Assembly (NCBI GenBank): GCA_964057225.1
Contig: CAXKVF010000078.1
Location: 248,001-312,000 of the forward strand
DNA length: 64,000 nucleotides
Origin: Auanema rhodensis
Lineage: Eukaryota > Nematoda > Chromadorea > Rhabditida > Rhabditidae
Direction: 5' to 3'
Below the pieces are notes generated by a model that was not told the DNA's origin, ran no database searches, and saw only the letters and a program-made list of their open reading frames with translations. This document shows positions 26,930 to 41,007 of the stretch, one piece after another (the stretch's first letter is position 1; each line of letters opens with the position of its first letter). Position numbers and translations under genes: made by a program.

Positions 26930-29040
26930 CAAGTGCACATCACGTGTACATTTAATTAGCATAAATTAAAGTTCACGTAAATTTCAAAGTCATGGTTACC
27001 ATGAACCAATATCAATAAAAATTTGTTTTTAGACTAATATGGACATGGGGAATCTAATTTTGAAAACCGCATCTCTTTATCTTTCACGTGAAGCGAGTTA
27101 CATACCAAGTGCACATCACGTGTACATTTATTTAGCATAAATTAAAGTTCACGTAAATTTCAAAGTCATGGTTACCATGAAGCAATATCAATAAAAATTT
27201 GTTTTTAGACTAATATTGACATGGGGAATCTAATTTTGAAAACCGCATCTCTTTATCTTTCACGTGAAGCGAGTTACATACCAAGTGCACATCACGTGTA
27301 CATTTAATTAGCATAAATTAAAGTTCACGTAAATTTCAAAGTCATGGTTACCATGAACCAATATCAATAAAAATTTGTTTTTAGACTAATATGGACATGG
27401 GGAATCTAATTTTGAAAACCGCATCTCTTTATCTTTCACGTGAAGCGAGTTACATACCAAGTGCACATCACGTGTACATTTAATTAGCATAAATTAAAGT
27501 TCACGTAAATTTCAAAGTCATGGTTACCATGCACCAATATCAATAAAAATTTGTTTTTAGACTAATATGGACATGGGAATCTAATTTTGAAAACCGCATC
27601 TCTTTATCTTTCACGTGAAGCGAGTTACATACCAAGTGCACATCACGTGTACATTTAATTAGCATAAATTAAAGTTCACGTAAATTTCAAAGTCATGGTT
27701 ACCATGCACCAATATCAATAAAAATTTGTTTTTAGACTAATATGGACATGGGGAATCTAATTTTGAAAACCGCATCTCTTTATCTTTCACGTGAAGCGAG
27801 TTACATACCAAGTGCACATCACGTGTACATTTAATTAGCATAAATTAAAGTTCACGTAAAATTCAAAGTCATGGTTACCATGCACCAATATCAATAAAAA
27901 TTTGTTTTTAGACTAATATGGACATGGGGAATCTAATTTTGAAAACCGCATCTCTTTATCTTTCACGTGAAGCGAGTTACATACCAAGTGCACATCACGT
28001 GTACATTTAATTAGCATAAATTAAAGTTCACGTAAATTTCAAAGTCATGGTTACCATGAACCAATATCAATAAAAATTTGTTTTTAGACTAATATGGACA
28101 TGGGGAATCTAATTTTGAAAACCGCATCTCTTTATCTTTCACGTGAAGCGAGTTACATACCAAGTGCACATCACGTGTACATTTATTTAGCATAAATTAA
28201 AGTTCACGTAAATTTCAAAGTCATGGTTACCATGAAGCAATATCAATAAAAATTTGTTTTTAGACTAATATTGACATGGGGAATCTAATTTTGAAAACCG
28301 CATCTCTTTATCTTTCACGTGAAGCGAGTTACATACCAAGTGCACATCACGTGTACATTTAATTAGCATAAATTAAAGTTCACGTAAATTTCAAAGTCAT
28401 GGTTACCATGAACCAATATCAATAAAAATTTGTTTTTAGACTAATATGGACATGGGGAATCTAATTTTGAAAACCGCATCTCTTTATCTTTCACGTGAAG
28501 CGAGTTACATACCAAGTGCACATCACGTGTACATTTAATTAGCATAAATTAAAGTTCACGTAAATTTCAAAGTCATGGTTACCATGCACCAATATCAATA
28601 AAAATTTGTTTTTAGACTAATATGGACATGGGGAATCTAATTTTGAAAACCGCATCTCTTTATCTTTCACGTGAAGCGAGTTACATACCAAGTGCACATC
28701 ACGTGTACATTTAATTAGCATAAATTAAAGTTCACGTAATATTCAAAGTCATGGTTACCATGCACCAATAACAATAAAAATTTGTTTTTAGACTAATATG
28801 GACATGGGGAATCTAATTTTGAAAACCGCATCTCTTTATCTTTCACGTGAAGCGAGTTACATACCGAGTGCACATCACGTGTACATTTAATTAGCATAAA
28901 TTAAAGTTCACGTAAAATTCAAAGTCATGGTTACCATGCACCAATATCAATAAAAATTTGTTTTTAGACTAATATGGACATGGGGAATCTAATTTTGAAA
29001 ACCGCATCTCTTTATCTTTCACGTGAAGCGAGTTACATAC
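26930..29040 (+). repeat. Six-monomer duplication marked by ATTTATTTAG type G copies
   Basis: Blocks are 26930-27984 and 27985-29040. Both run A; G with 26 a>t and 112 g>t (ATATTGAC); A; C; C; C with a 53 t>a change. The first block is 1055 bp because its fourth monomer (start 27458) lost one G of the GGGG run at about 27577. The second block has intact GGGG, so the loss followed the duplication, or the second copy was made from an intact one. In the second block the fifth monomer reads TAATATTC and CAATAACAA, private changes. Confidence 0.9.
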
Positions 29041-31855
29041 CAAGTGCACATCACGTGTACATTTAATTAGCATAAATTAAAGTTCACGTAAATTTCAAAG
29101 TCATGGTTACCACGCACCAATATCAATAAAAAGTTGTTTTTAGACTAATATGGACATGGGGAATCTAATTTTGAAAACCGCATCTCTTTATCTTTCACGT
29201 GAAGCGAGTTACATACCAAGTGCACATCACGTGTACATTTAATTAGCATAAATTAAAGTTCACGTAAATTTCAAAGTCATGGTTACCATGAACCAATATC
29301 AATAAAAATTTGTTTTTAAACTAATATGGACATGGGGAATCTAATTTTGAAAACCGCATCTCTTTATCTTTCACGTGAAGCGAGTTACATACCAAGTGCA
29401 CATCACGTGTACATTTAATTAGCATAAATTAAAGTTCACGTAAATTTCAAAGTCATGGTTACCATGAAGCAATATCAATAAAAATTTGTTTTTAGACTAA
29501 TATGGACATGGGAAATCTAATTTTGAAAACCGCATCTCTTTATCTTTCACGTGAAGCGAGTTACATACCAAGTGCACATCACGTGTACATTTAATTAGCA
29601 TAAATTAAAGTTCACGTAAATTTCAAAGTCATGGTTACCATGAACCAATATCAATAAAAATTTGTTTTTAGACTAATATGGACATGGGGAATCTAATTTT
29701 GAAAACCGCATCTCTTTATCTTTCACGTGAAGCGAGTTACATACCAAGTGCACATCACGTGTACATTTAATTAGCATAAATTAAAGTTCACGTAAATTTC
29801 AAAGTCATGGTTACCATGCACCAATATCAATAAAAATTTGTTTTTAGACTAATATGGACATGGGGAATCTAATTTTGAAAACCGCATCTCTTTATCTTTC
29901 ACGTGAAGCGAGTTACATACCAAGTGCACATCACGTGTACATTTAATTAGCATAAATTAAAGTTCACGTAAAATTCAAAGTCATGGTTACCATGAACCAA
30001 TATCAATAAAAATTTGTTTTTAGACTAATATGGACATGGGGAATCTAATTTTGAAAACCGCATCTCTTTATCTTTTACGTGAAGCGAGTTACATACCAAG
30101 TGCACATCACGTGTACATTTAATTAGCATAAATTAAAGTTCACGTAAATTTCAAAGTCATGGTTACCATGCACCAATATCAATAAAAAGTTGTTTTTAGA
30201 CTAATATGGACATGGGGAATCTAATTTTGAAAACCGCATCTCTTTATCTTTTACGTGAAGCGAGTTACATACCAAGTGCACATCACGTGTACATTTAATT
30301 AGCATAAATTAAAGTTCACGTAAATTTCAAAGTCATGGTTACCATGAAGCAATATCAATAAAAATTTGTTTTTAGACTAATATGGACATGGGAAATCTAA
30401 TTTTGAAAACCGCATCTCTTTATCTTTCACGTGAAGCGAGTTACATACCAAGTGCACATCACGTGTACATTTAATTAGCATAAATTAAAGTTCACGTAAA
30501 TTTCAAAGTCATGGTTACCATGCACCAATATCAATAAAAATTTGTTTTTAGACTAATATGGACATGGGGAATCTAATTTTGAAAACCGCATCTCTTTATC
30601 TTTCACGTGAAGCGAGTTACATACCAAGTGCACATCACGTGTACATTTAATTAGCATAAATTAAAGTTCACGTAAATTTCAAAGTCATGGTTACCATGCA
30701 CCAATATCAATAAAAATTTGTTTTTAGACTAATATGGACATGGGGAATCTAATTTTGAAAACCGCATCTCCTTATCTTTCACGTGAAGCGAGTTACATAC
30801 CAAGTGCACATCACGTGTACATTTAATTAGCATAAATTAAAGTTCACGTAAATTTCAAAGTTATGGTTACCATGCACCAATATCAATAAAAATTTGTTTT
30901 TAGACTAATATGGACATGGGGAATCTAATTTTGAAATCGCATCTCTTTATCTTTCGCGTGAAGCGAGTTACATACCAAGTGCACATCACGTGTACATTTA
31001 TTTAGCATAAATTAAAGTTCACGTAAATTTCAAAGTCATGGTTACCATGAAGCAATATCAATAAAAATTTGTTTTTAGACTAATATGGACATGGGGAATC
31101 TAATTTTGAAAACCGCATCTCTTTATCTTTCACGTGAAGCGAGTTACATACCAAGTGCACATCACGTGTACATTTAATTAGCATAAATTAAAGTTCACGT
31201 AAATTTCAAAGTGATGGTTACCATGAAGCAATATCAATAAAAATTTGTTTTTAGACTAATATGGACATGGGAAATCTAATTTTGAAAACCGCATCTCTTT
31301 ATCTTTCACGTGAAGCGAGTTACATACCAAGTGCACATCACGTGTACATTTAATTAGCATAAATTAAAGTTCACGTAAATTTCAAAGTCATGGTTACCAT
31401 GAACCAATATCAATAAAAATTTGTTTTTAGACTAATATGGACATGGGGAATCTAATTTTGAAAACCGCATCTCTTTATCTTTCACGTGAAGCGAGTTACA
31501 TACCAAGTGCACATCACGTGTACATTTAATTAGCATAAATTAAAGTTCACGTAAATTTCAAAGTCATGGTTACCATGCACCAATATCAATAAAAATTTGT
31601 TTTTAGACTAATATGGACATGGGGAATCTAATTTTGAAAACCGCATCTCTTTATCTTTCACGTGAAGCGAGTTACATACCAAGTGCACATCACGTGTACA
31701 TTTAATTAGCATAAATTAAAGTTCACGTAAATTTCAAAGTCATGGTTACCATGCACCAATATCAATAAAAATTTGTTTTTAGACTAATATGGACATGGGG
31801 AATCTAATTTTGAAAACCGCATCTCTTTATCTTTCACGTGAAGCGAGTTACATAC
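29041..31855 (+). repeat. Mixed segment rich in type G copies with 121a
   Basis: Sixteen monomers without a clean period. Type G with 121 g>a (GGGAAATC) occurs at 29393, 30273 and 31152. Copies at 29921 and 30097 share 156 c>t, which removes the palindrome CACGTG. The copy 30801-30975 is 175 bp and unusual: 62 c>t, a shortened TTGAAATCGC, and TTTCGCGTG in place of TTTCACGTG. The next copy (30976) is a type G with 26 a>t. The succession of 62t type C, then 26t type G, then 121a type G (30801-31327) is the same cassette that dominates the right end of the window, about 25 kb away. Confidence 0.8.
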
Positions 31856-32735
31856 CAAGTGCACATCACGTGTACATTTAATTAGCATAAATTAAAGTTC
31901 ACGTAAATTTCAAAGTTATGGTTACCATGCACCAATATCAATAAAAATTTGTTTTTAGACTAATATGGACATGGGGAATCTAATTTTGAAAACCGCATCT
32001 CTTTATCTTTCACGTGAAGCGAGTTACATACCAAGTGCACATCACGTGTACATTTAATTAGCATAAATTAAAGTTCACGTAAATTTCAAAGTCATGGTTA
32101 CCATGCACCAATATCAATAAAAACTTGTTTTTAGACTAATATGGACATGGGGAATCTAATTTTGAAAACCGCATCTCTTTATCTTTCACGTGAAGCGAGT
32201 TACATACCAAGTGCACATCACGTGTACATTTAATTAGCATAAATTAAAGTTCACGTAAATTTCAAAGTTATGGTTACCATGCACCAATATCAATAAAAAT
32301 TTGTTTTTAGACTAATATGGACATGGGGAATCTAATTTTGAAAACCGCATCTCTTTATCTTTCACGTGAAGCGAGTTACATACCAAGTGCACATCACGTG
32401 TACATTTAATTAGCATAAATTAAAGTTCACGTAAATTTCAAAGTCATGGTTACCATGAACCAATATCAATAAAAATTTGTTTTTAGACTAATATGGACAT
32501 GGGGAATCTAATTTTGAAAACCGCATCTCTTTATCTTTCACGTGAAGCGAGTTACATACCAAGTGCACATCACGTGTACATTTAATTAGCATAAATTAAA
32601 GTTCACGTAAATTTCAAAGTTATGGTTACCATGCACCAATATCAATAAAAATTTGTTTTTAGACTAATATGGACATGGGGAATCTAATTTTGAAAACCGC
32701 ATCTCTTTATCTTTCACGTGAAGCGAGTTACATAC
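31856..32735 (+). repeat. Alternating dimer: 62t monomer every second copy
   Basis: Type C copies with 62 c>t (AGTTATGG) start at 31856, 32208 and 32560, each 352 bp apart, with a plain type C (carrying private AAAAACTTG) and a plain type A copy between them. The change breaks the outer base pair of the CATGGT-T-ACCATG dyad in alternate monomers. This is a two-monomer period, but the intervening copies differ, so it may be a young dimer with a replaced member or simple chance spacing. Confidence 0.7.
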
Positions 32736-34495
32736 CAAGTGCACATCACGTGTACATTTAATTAGCATAAATTGAAGTTCACGTAAATTTCAAAGTCATG
32801 GTTACCATGAACCAATATCAATAAAAATTTGTTTTCAGACTAATATGGACATGGGGAATCTAATTTTGAAAACCGCATCTCTTTATCTTTCACGTGAAGC
32901 GAGTTACATACCAAGTGCACATCACGTGTACATTTAATTAGCATAAATTAAAGTTCACGTAAATTTCAAAGTCATGGTTACCATGAAGCAATATCAATAA
33001 AAATTCGTTTTTAGACTAATATGGACATGGGGAATCTAATTTTGAAAACCGCATCTCTTTATCTTTCACGTGAAGCGAGTTACATACCAAGTGCACATCA
33101 CGTGTACATTTAATTAGCATAAATTAAAGTTCACGTAAATTTCAAAGTCATGGTTACCATGAAGCAATATCAATAAAAATTTGTTTTTAGACTAATATGG
33201 ACATGGGGAATCTAATTTTGAAAACCGCATCTCTTTATCTTTCACGTGAAGCGAGTTACATACCAAGTGCACATCACGTGTACATTTAATTAGCATAAAT
33301 TAAAGTTCACGTAAATTTCAAAGTCATGGTTACCATGAACCAATATCAATAAAAATTTGTTTTTAGACTAATATGGACATGGGGAATCTAATTTTGAAAA
33401 CCGCATCTCTTTATCTTTCACGTGAAGCGAGTTACATACCAAGTGCACATCACGTGTACATTTAATTAGCATAAATTAAAGTTCACGTAAATTTCAAAGT
33501 CATGGTTACCATGAAGTAATATCAATAAAAATTTGTTTTTAGACTAATATGGACATGGGGAATCTAATTTTGAAAACCGCATCTCTTTATCTTTCACGTG
33601 AAGCGAGTTACATACCGAGTGCACATCACGTGTACATTTAATTAGCATAAATTAAAGTTCACGTAAATTTCAAAGTCATGGTTACCATGCACCAATATCA
33701 ATAAAAATTTGTTTTTAGACTAATATGGACATGGGGAATCTAATTTTGAAAACCGCATCTCTTTGTCTTTCACGTGAAGCGAGTTACATACCAAGTGCAC
33801 ATCACGTGTACATTTAATTAGCATAAATTAAAGTTCACGTAAATTTCAAAGTCATGGTTACCATGCACCAATATCAATAAAAATTTGTTTTTAGACTAAT
33901 ATGGACATGGGGAATCTAATTTTGAAAACCGCATCTCTTTATCTTTCACGTGAAGCGAGTTACATACCAAGTGCACATCACGTGTACATTTAATTAGCAT
34001 AAATTAAAGTTCACGTAAATTTCAAAGTCATGGTTACCATGAACCAATATCAATAAAAATTTGTTTTTAGACTAATATGGACATGGGGAATCTAATTTTG
34101 AAAACCGCATCTCTTTATCTTTCACGTGAAGCGAGTTACATACCAAGTGCACATCACGTGTACATTTAATTAGCATAAATTAAAGTTCACGTAAATTTCA
34201 AAGTCATGGTTACCATGCACCAATATCAATAAAAATTTGTATTTAGACTAATATGGACATGGGGAATCTAATTTTGAAAACCGCATCTCTTTATCTTTCA
34301 CGTGAAGCGAGTTACATACCAAGTGCACATCACGTGTACATTTAATTAGCATAAATTAAAGTTCACGTAAATTTCAAAGTCATGGTTACCATGCACCAAT
34401 ATCAATAAAAATTTGTTTTTAGACTAATATGGACATGGGGAATCTAATTTTGAAAACCGCATCTCTTTATCTTTCACGTGAAGCGAGTTACATAC
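32736..34495 (+). repeat. Mixed monomers, no clear higher-order period
   Basis: Ten monomers: A with 38 t>g-region change (AATTGAAG) and TTTTCAGAC; two type G (the first with AAATTCG); A; a type G derivative reading AAGTAATATC at sites 75-81; C starting CGAG with TTTGTCTT; C; A; C with 98 t>a (GTATTTAG, first appearance of this marker, copy 34144); C. Nothing here repeats as a block, though the 98a marker recurs eastward at 36960, 38016, 38720, 39776 and 40480. Confidence 0.75.
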
Positions 34496-35727
34496 CAAGT
34501 GCACATCACGTGTACATTTAATTAGCATAAATTAAAGTTCACGTAAATTTCAAAGTCATGGTTACCATGAACCAATATCAATAAAAATTTGTTTTTAGAC
34601 TAATATGGACATGGGGAATCTAATTTTGAAAACCGCATCTCTTTATCTTTCACGTGAAGCGAGTTACATACCAAGTGCACATCACGTGTACATTTAATTA
34701 GCATAAATTAAAGTTCACGTAAATTTCAAAGTCATGGTTACCATGAACCAATATCAATAAAAATTTGTTTTTAGACTAATATGGACATGGGGAATCTAAT
34801 TTTGAAAACCGCATCTCTTTATCTTTCACGTGAAGCGAGTTACATACCAAGTGCACATCACGTGTACATTTAATTAGCATAAATTAAAGTTCACGTAAAT
34901 TTCAAAGTCATGGTTACCATGAACCAATATCAATAAAAATTTGTTTTTAGACTAATATGGACATGGGGAATCTAATTTTGAAAACCGCATCTCTTTATCT
35001 TTCACGTGAAGCGAGTTACATACCAAGTGCACATCACGTGTACATTTAATTAGCATAAATTAAAGTTCACGTAAATTTCAAAGTCATGGTTACCATGAAC
35101 CAATATCAATAAAAATTTGTTTTTAGACTAATATGGACATGGGGAATCTAATTTTGAAAACCGCATCTCTTTATCTTTCACGTGAAGCGAGTTACATACC
35201 AAGTGCACATCACGTGTACATTTAATTAGCATAAATTAAAGTTCACGTAAATTTCAAAGTCATGGTTACCATGAACCAATATCAATAAAAATTTGTTTTT
35301 AGACTAATATGGACATGGGGAATCTAATTTTGAAAACCGCATCTCTTTATCTTTCACGTGAAGCGAGTTACATACCAAGTGCACATCACGTGTACATTTA
35401 ATTAGCATAAATTAAAGTTCACGTAAATTTCAAAGTCATGGTTACCATGAACCAATATCAATAAAAATTTGTTTTTAGACTAATATGGACATGGGGAATC
35501 TAATTTTGAAAACCGCATCTCTTTATCTTTCACGTGAAGCGAGTTACATACCAAGTGCACATCACGTGTACATTTAATTAGCATAAATTAAAGTTCACGT
35601 AAATTTCAAAGTCATGGTTACCATGAACCAATATCAATAAAAATTTGTTTTTAGACTAATATGGACATGGGGAATCTAATTTTGAAAACCGCATCTCTTT
35701 ATCTTTCACGTGAAGCGAGTTACATAC
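34496..35727 (+). repeat. Seven consecutive identical type A monomers
   Basis: Monomers starting at 34496, 34672, 34848, 35024, 35200, 35376 and 35552 are all plain type A and identical to one another by eye. This is the longest run of consecutive identical monomers in the window. It can come from very recent single-monomer amplification or from local conversion. The run is seven monomers (1232 bp) long, the same size as the two 7-mer units, but it has no internal markers, so I treat that as coincidence. Such a run is also where long-read assembly is least able to fix copy number. Confidence 0.88.
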
Positions 35728-36431
35728 CAAGTGCACATCACGTGTACATTTAATTAGCATGAATTAAAGTTCACGTAAATTTCAAAGTCATGGTTACCAT
35801 GCACCAATATCAATAAAAATTTGTTTTTAGACTAATATGGACATGGGGAATCTAATTTTGAAAACCGCATCTCTTTATCTTTCACGTGAAGCGAGTTACA
35901 TACCGAGTGCACATCACGTGTACATTTAATTAGCATAAATTAAAGTTCACGTAAATTTCAAAGTCATGGTTACCATGCACCAATATCAATAAAAATTTGT
36001 TTTTAGACTAATATGGACATGGGGAATCTAATTTTGAAAACCGCATCTCTTTATCTTTCACGTGAAGCGAGTTACATACCAAGTGCACATCACGTGTACA
36101 TTTAATTAGCATGAATTAAAGTTCACGTAAATTTCAAAGTCATGGTTACCATGCACCAATATCAATAAAAATTTGTTTTTAGACTAATATGGACATGGGG
36201 AATCTAATTTTGAAAACCGCATCTCTTTATCTTTCACGTGAAGCGAGTTACATACCGAGTGCACATCACGTGTACATTTAATTAGCATAAATTAAAGTTC
36301 ACGTAAATTTCAAAGTCATGGTTACCATGCACCAATATCAATAAAAATTTGTTTTTAGACTAATATGGACATGGGGAATCTAATTTTGAAAACCGCATCT
36401 CTTTATCTTTCACGTGAAGCGATTTACATAC
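35728..36431 (+). repeat. Dimer duplication marked by CATGAATT and CGAG
   Basis: The pair at 35728-36079 is repeated at 36080-36431. The first member is type C with 34 a>g (GCATGAATT), the second begins CGAG (2 a>g) and is plain type C. The two copies differ at the end of the second member, where the later copy reads GCGATTTAC (168 g>t). A 352-bp period with two shared rare variants supports a young two-monomer duplication. Confidence 0.88.
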
Positions 36432-39400
36432 CAAGTGCACATCACGTGTACATTTAATTAGCATAAATTAAAGTTCACGTAAATTTCAAAGTCATGGTTA
36501 CCATGCACCAATATCAATAAAAATTTGTTTTTAGACTAATATGGACATGGGGAATCTAATTTTGAAAACCGCATCTCTTTATCTTTCACGTGAAGCGAGT
36601 TACATACCAAGTGCACATCACGTGTACATTTAATTAGCATAAATTAAAGTTCACGTAAATTTCAAAGTCATGGTTACCATGAACCAATATCAATAAAAAT
36701 TTGTTTTTAGACTAATATGGACATGGGGAATCTAATTTTGAAAACCGCATCTCTTTATCTTTCACGTGAAGCGAGTTACATACCAAGTGCACATCACGTG
36801 TACATTTAATTAGCATAAATTAAAGTTCACGTAAATTTCAAAGTCATGGTTACCATGAACCAATATCAATAAAAATTTGTTTTTAGACTAATATGGACAT
36901 GGGGAATCTAATTTTGAAAACCGCATCTCTTTATCTTTCACGTGAAGCGAGTTACATACCAAGTGCACATCACGTGTACATTTAATTAGCATAAATTAAA
37001 GTTCACGTAAATTTCAAAGTCATGGTTACCATGCACCAATATCAATAAAAATTTGTATTTAGACTAATATGGACATGGGAAATCTAATTTTGAAAACCGC
37101 ATCTCTTTATCTTTCACGTGAAGCGATTTACATACCAAGTGCACATCACGTGTACATTTAATTAGCATAAATTAAAGTTCACGTAAATTTCAAAGTCATG
37201 GTTACCATGCACCAATATCAATAAAAATTTGTTTTTAGACTAATATGGACATGGGGAATCTAATTTTGAAAACCGCATCTCTTTATCTTTCACGTGAAGC
37301 GAGTTACATACCAAGTGCACATCACGTGTACATTTAATTAGCATAAATTAAAGTTCACGTAAATTTCAAAGTCATGGTTACCATGAACCAATATCAATAA
37401 AAATTTGTTTTTAGACTAATATGGACATGGGGAATCTAATTTTGAAAACCGCATCTCTTTATCTTTCACGTGAAGCGAGTTACATACCAAGTGCACATCA
37501 CGTGTACATTTAATTAGCATAAATTAAAGTTCACGTAAATTTCAAAGTCATGGTTACCATGAACCAATATCAATAAAAATTTGTTTTTAGACTAATATGG
37601 ACATGGGGAATCTAATTTTGAAAACCGCATCTCTTTATCTTTCACGTGAAGCGAGTTACATACCAAGTGCACATCACGTGTACATTTAATTAGCATAAAT
37701 TAAAGTTCACGTAAATTTCAAAGTCATGGTTACCATGCACCAATATCAATAAAAATTTGTTTTTAGACTAATATGGACATGGGGAATCTAATTTTGAAAA
37801 CCGCATCTCTTTATCTTTCACGTGAAGCGAGTTACATACCAAGTGCACATCACGTGTACATTTAATTAGCATAAATTAAAGTTCACGTAAATTTCAAAGT
37901 CATGGTTACCATGAACCAATATCAATAAAAATTTGTTTTTAGACTAATATGGACATGGGGAATCTAATTTTGAAAACCGCATCTCTTTATCTTTCACGTG
38001 AAGCGAGTTACATACCAAGTGCACATCACGTGTACATTTAATTAGCATAAATTAAAGTTCACGTAAATTTCAAAGTCATGGTTACCATGCACCAATATCA
38101 ATAAAAATTTGTATTTAGACTAATATGGACATGGGGAATCTAATTTTGAAAACCGCATCTCTTTATCTTTCACGTGAAGCGAGTTACATACCAAGTGCAC
38201 ATCACGTGTACATTTAATTAGCATAAATTAAAGTTCACGTAAATTTCAAAGTCATGGTTACCATGCACCAATATCAATAAAAATTTGTTTTTAGACTAAT
38301 ATGGACATGGGGAATCTAATTTTGAAAACCGCATCTCTTTATCTTTCACGTGAAGCGAGTTACATACCAAGTGCACATCACGTGTACATTTAATTAGCAT
38401 AAATTAAAGTTCACGTAAATTTCAAAGTCATGGTTACCATGCACCAATATCAATAAAAATTTGTTTTTAGACTAATATGGACATGGGGAATCTAATTTTG
38501 AAAACCGCATCTCTTTATCTTTCACGTGAAGCGAGTTACATACCAAGTGCACATCACGTGTACATTTAATTAGCATAAATTAAAGTTCACGTAAATTTCA
38601 AAGTCATGGTTACCATGAACCAATATCAATAAAAATTTGTTTTTAGACTAATATGGACATGGGGAATCTAATTTTGAAAACAGCATCTCTTTATCTTTCA
38701 CGTGAAGCGAGTTACATACCAAGTGCACATCACGTGTACATTTAATTAGCATAAATTAAAGTTCACGTAAATTTCAAAGTCATGGTTACCATGCACCAAT
38801 ATCAATAAAAATTTGTATTTAGACTAATATGGACATGGGGAATCTAATTTTGAAAACCGCATCTCTTTATCTTTCACGTGAAGCGAGTTACATACCAAGT
38901 GCACATCACGTGTACATTTAATTAGCATAAATTAAAGTTCACGTAAATTTCAAAGTCATGGTTACCATGCACCAATATCAATAAAAATTTGTTTTTAGAC
39001 TAATATGGACATGGGGAATCTAATTTTGAAAACCGCATCTCTTTATCTTTCACGTGAAGCGAGTTACATACCAAGTGCACATCACGTGTACATTTAATTA
39101 GCATAAATTAAAGTTCACGTAAATTTCAAAGTCATGGTTACCATGCACCAATATCAATAAAAATTTGTTTTTAGACTAATATGGACATGGGGAATCTAAT
39201 TTTGAAAACCGCATCTCTTTATCTTTCACGTGAAGCGAGTTACATACCAAGTGCACATCACGTGTACATTTAATTAGCATAAATTAAAGTTCACGTAAAT
39301 TTCAAAGTCATGGTTACCATGCACCAATATCAATAAAAATTTGTTTTTAGACTAATATGGACATGGGGAATCTAATTTTGAAAACCGCATCTCTTTATCT

Positions 39401-39775
39401 TTCACGTGAAGCGAGTTACATACCAAGTGCACATCACGTGTACATTTAATTAGCATAAATTAAAGTTCACGTAAATTTCAAAGTCATGGTTACCATGAAC
39501 CAATATCAATAAAAATTTGTTTTTAGACTAATATGGACATGGGGAATCTAATTTTGAAAACCGCATCTCTTTATCTTTCACGTGAAGCGAGTTACATACC
39601 AAGTGCACATCACGTGTACATTTAATTAGCATAAATTAAAGTTCACGTAAATTTCAAAGTCATGGTTACCATGAACCAATATCAATAAAAATTTGTTTTT
39701 AGACTAATATGGACATGGGGAATCTAATTTTGAAAACCGCATCTCTTTATCTTTCACGTGAAGCGAGTTACATAC
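36432..39775 (+). repeat. Region of loosely periodic 98a (GTATTTAG) monomers
   Basis: Nineteen monomers alternate between plain type A and plain type C, punctuated by type C copies with 98 t>a at 36960, 38016 and 38720. The last two are four monomers apart, giving a 4-mer: C with 98a, C, C, A (38016-38719), then C with 98a, C, C, C (38720-39423) and two A copies. The copy at 36960 also has 121 g>a and 168 g>t, the latter shared with the copy at 36256. Apart from these marks the monomers are nearly consensus, so small duplications would be invisible. Confidence 0.75.
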
Positions 39776-41007
39776 CAAGTGCACATCACGTGTACATTTC
39801 ATTAGCATAAATTAAAGTTCACGTAAATTTCAAAGTCATGGTTACCATGCACCAATATCAATAAAAATTTGTATTTAGACTAATATGGACATGGGGAATC
39901 TAATTTTGAAAACCGCATCTCTTTATCTTTCACGTGAAGCGAGTTACATACCAAGTGCACATCACGTGTACATTTAATTAGCATAAATTAAAGTTCACGT
40001 AAATTTCAAAGTCATGGCTACCATGCACCAATATCAATAAAAATTTGTTTTTAGACTAATATGGACATGGGGAATCTAATTTTGAAAACCGCATCTCTTT
40101 ATCTTTCACGTGAAGCGAGTTACATACCAAGTGCACATCACGTGTACGTTTAATTAGCATAAATTAAAGTTCACGTAAATTTCAAAGTCATGGTTACCAT
40201 GAACCAATATCAATAAAAATTTGTTTTTAGACTAATATGGACATGGGGAATCTAATTTTGAAAACCGCATCTCTTTATCTTTCACGTGAAGCGAGTTACA
40301 TACCAAGTGCACATCACGTGTACATTTAATTAGCATAAATTAAAGTTCACGTAAATTTCAAAGTCATGGTTACCATGAACCAATATCAATAAAAATTTGT
40401 TTTTAGACTAATATGGACATGGGGAATCTAATTTTGAAAACCGCATCTCTTTATCTTTCACGTGAAGCGAGTTACATACCAAGTGCACATCACGTGTACA
40501 TTTCATTAGCATAAATTAAAGTTCACGTAAATTTCAAAGTCATGGTTACCATGCACCAATATCAATAAAAATTTGTATTTAGACTAATATGGACATGGGG
40601 AATCTAATTTTGAAAACCGCGTCTCTTTATCTTTCACGTGAAGCGAGTTACATACCAAGTGCACATCACGTGTACATTTAATTAGCATAAATTAAAGTTC
40701 ACGTAAATTTCAAAGTCATGGCTACCATGCACCAATATCAATAAAAATTTGTTTTTAGACTAATATGGACATGGGGAATCTAATTTTGAAAACCGCATCT
40801 CTTTATCTTTCACGTGAAGCGAGTTACATACCAAGTGCACATCACGTGTACGTTTAATTAGCATAAATTAAAGTTCACGTAAATTTCAAAGTCATGGTTA
40901 CCATGAACCAATATCAATAAAAATTTGTTTTTAGACTAATATGGACATGGGGAATCTAATTTTGAAAACCGCATCTCTTTATCTTTCACGTGAAGCGAGT
41001 TACATAC
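39776..41007 (+). repeat. Four-monomer duplication (704 bp), second copy three monomers
   Basis: The order C with 24-25 change (ATTTCATTAG) plus 98 t>a, then C with 67 t>c (ATGGCTACC), then A with 21 a>g (GTACGTTT), then A occupies 39776-40479. The first three recur at 40480-41007. The second copy has a private change (CCGCGTCTC) in its first monomer. Its place for the final type A is taken by another 67c type C copy, which begins the next five-monomer unit, so the two duplications share a breakpoint. Confidence 0.9.

Noticed and set aside
34496-35727. Seven identical type A copies as a further 7-mer unit
   Set aside because: The run has no internal markers that would define a unit, so its length of seven copies is not evidence of a higher-order repeat.
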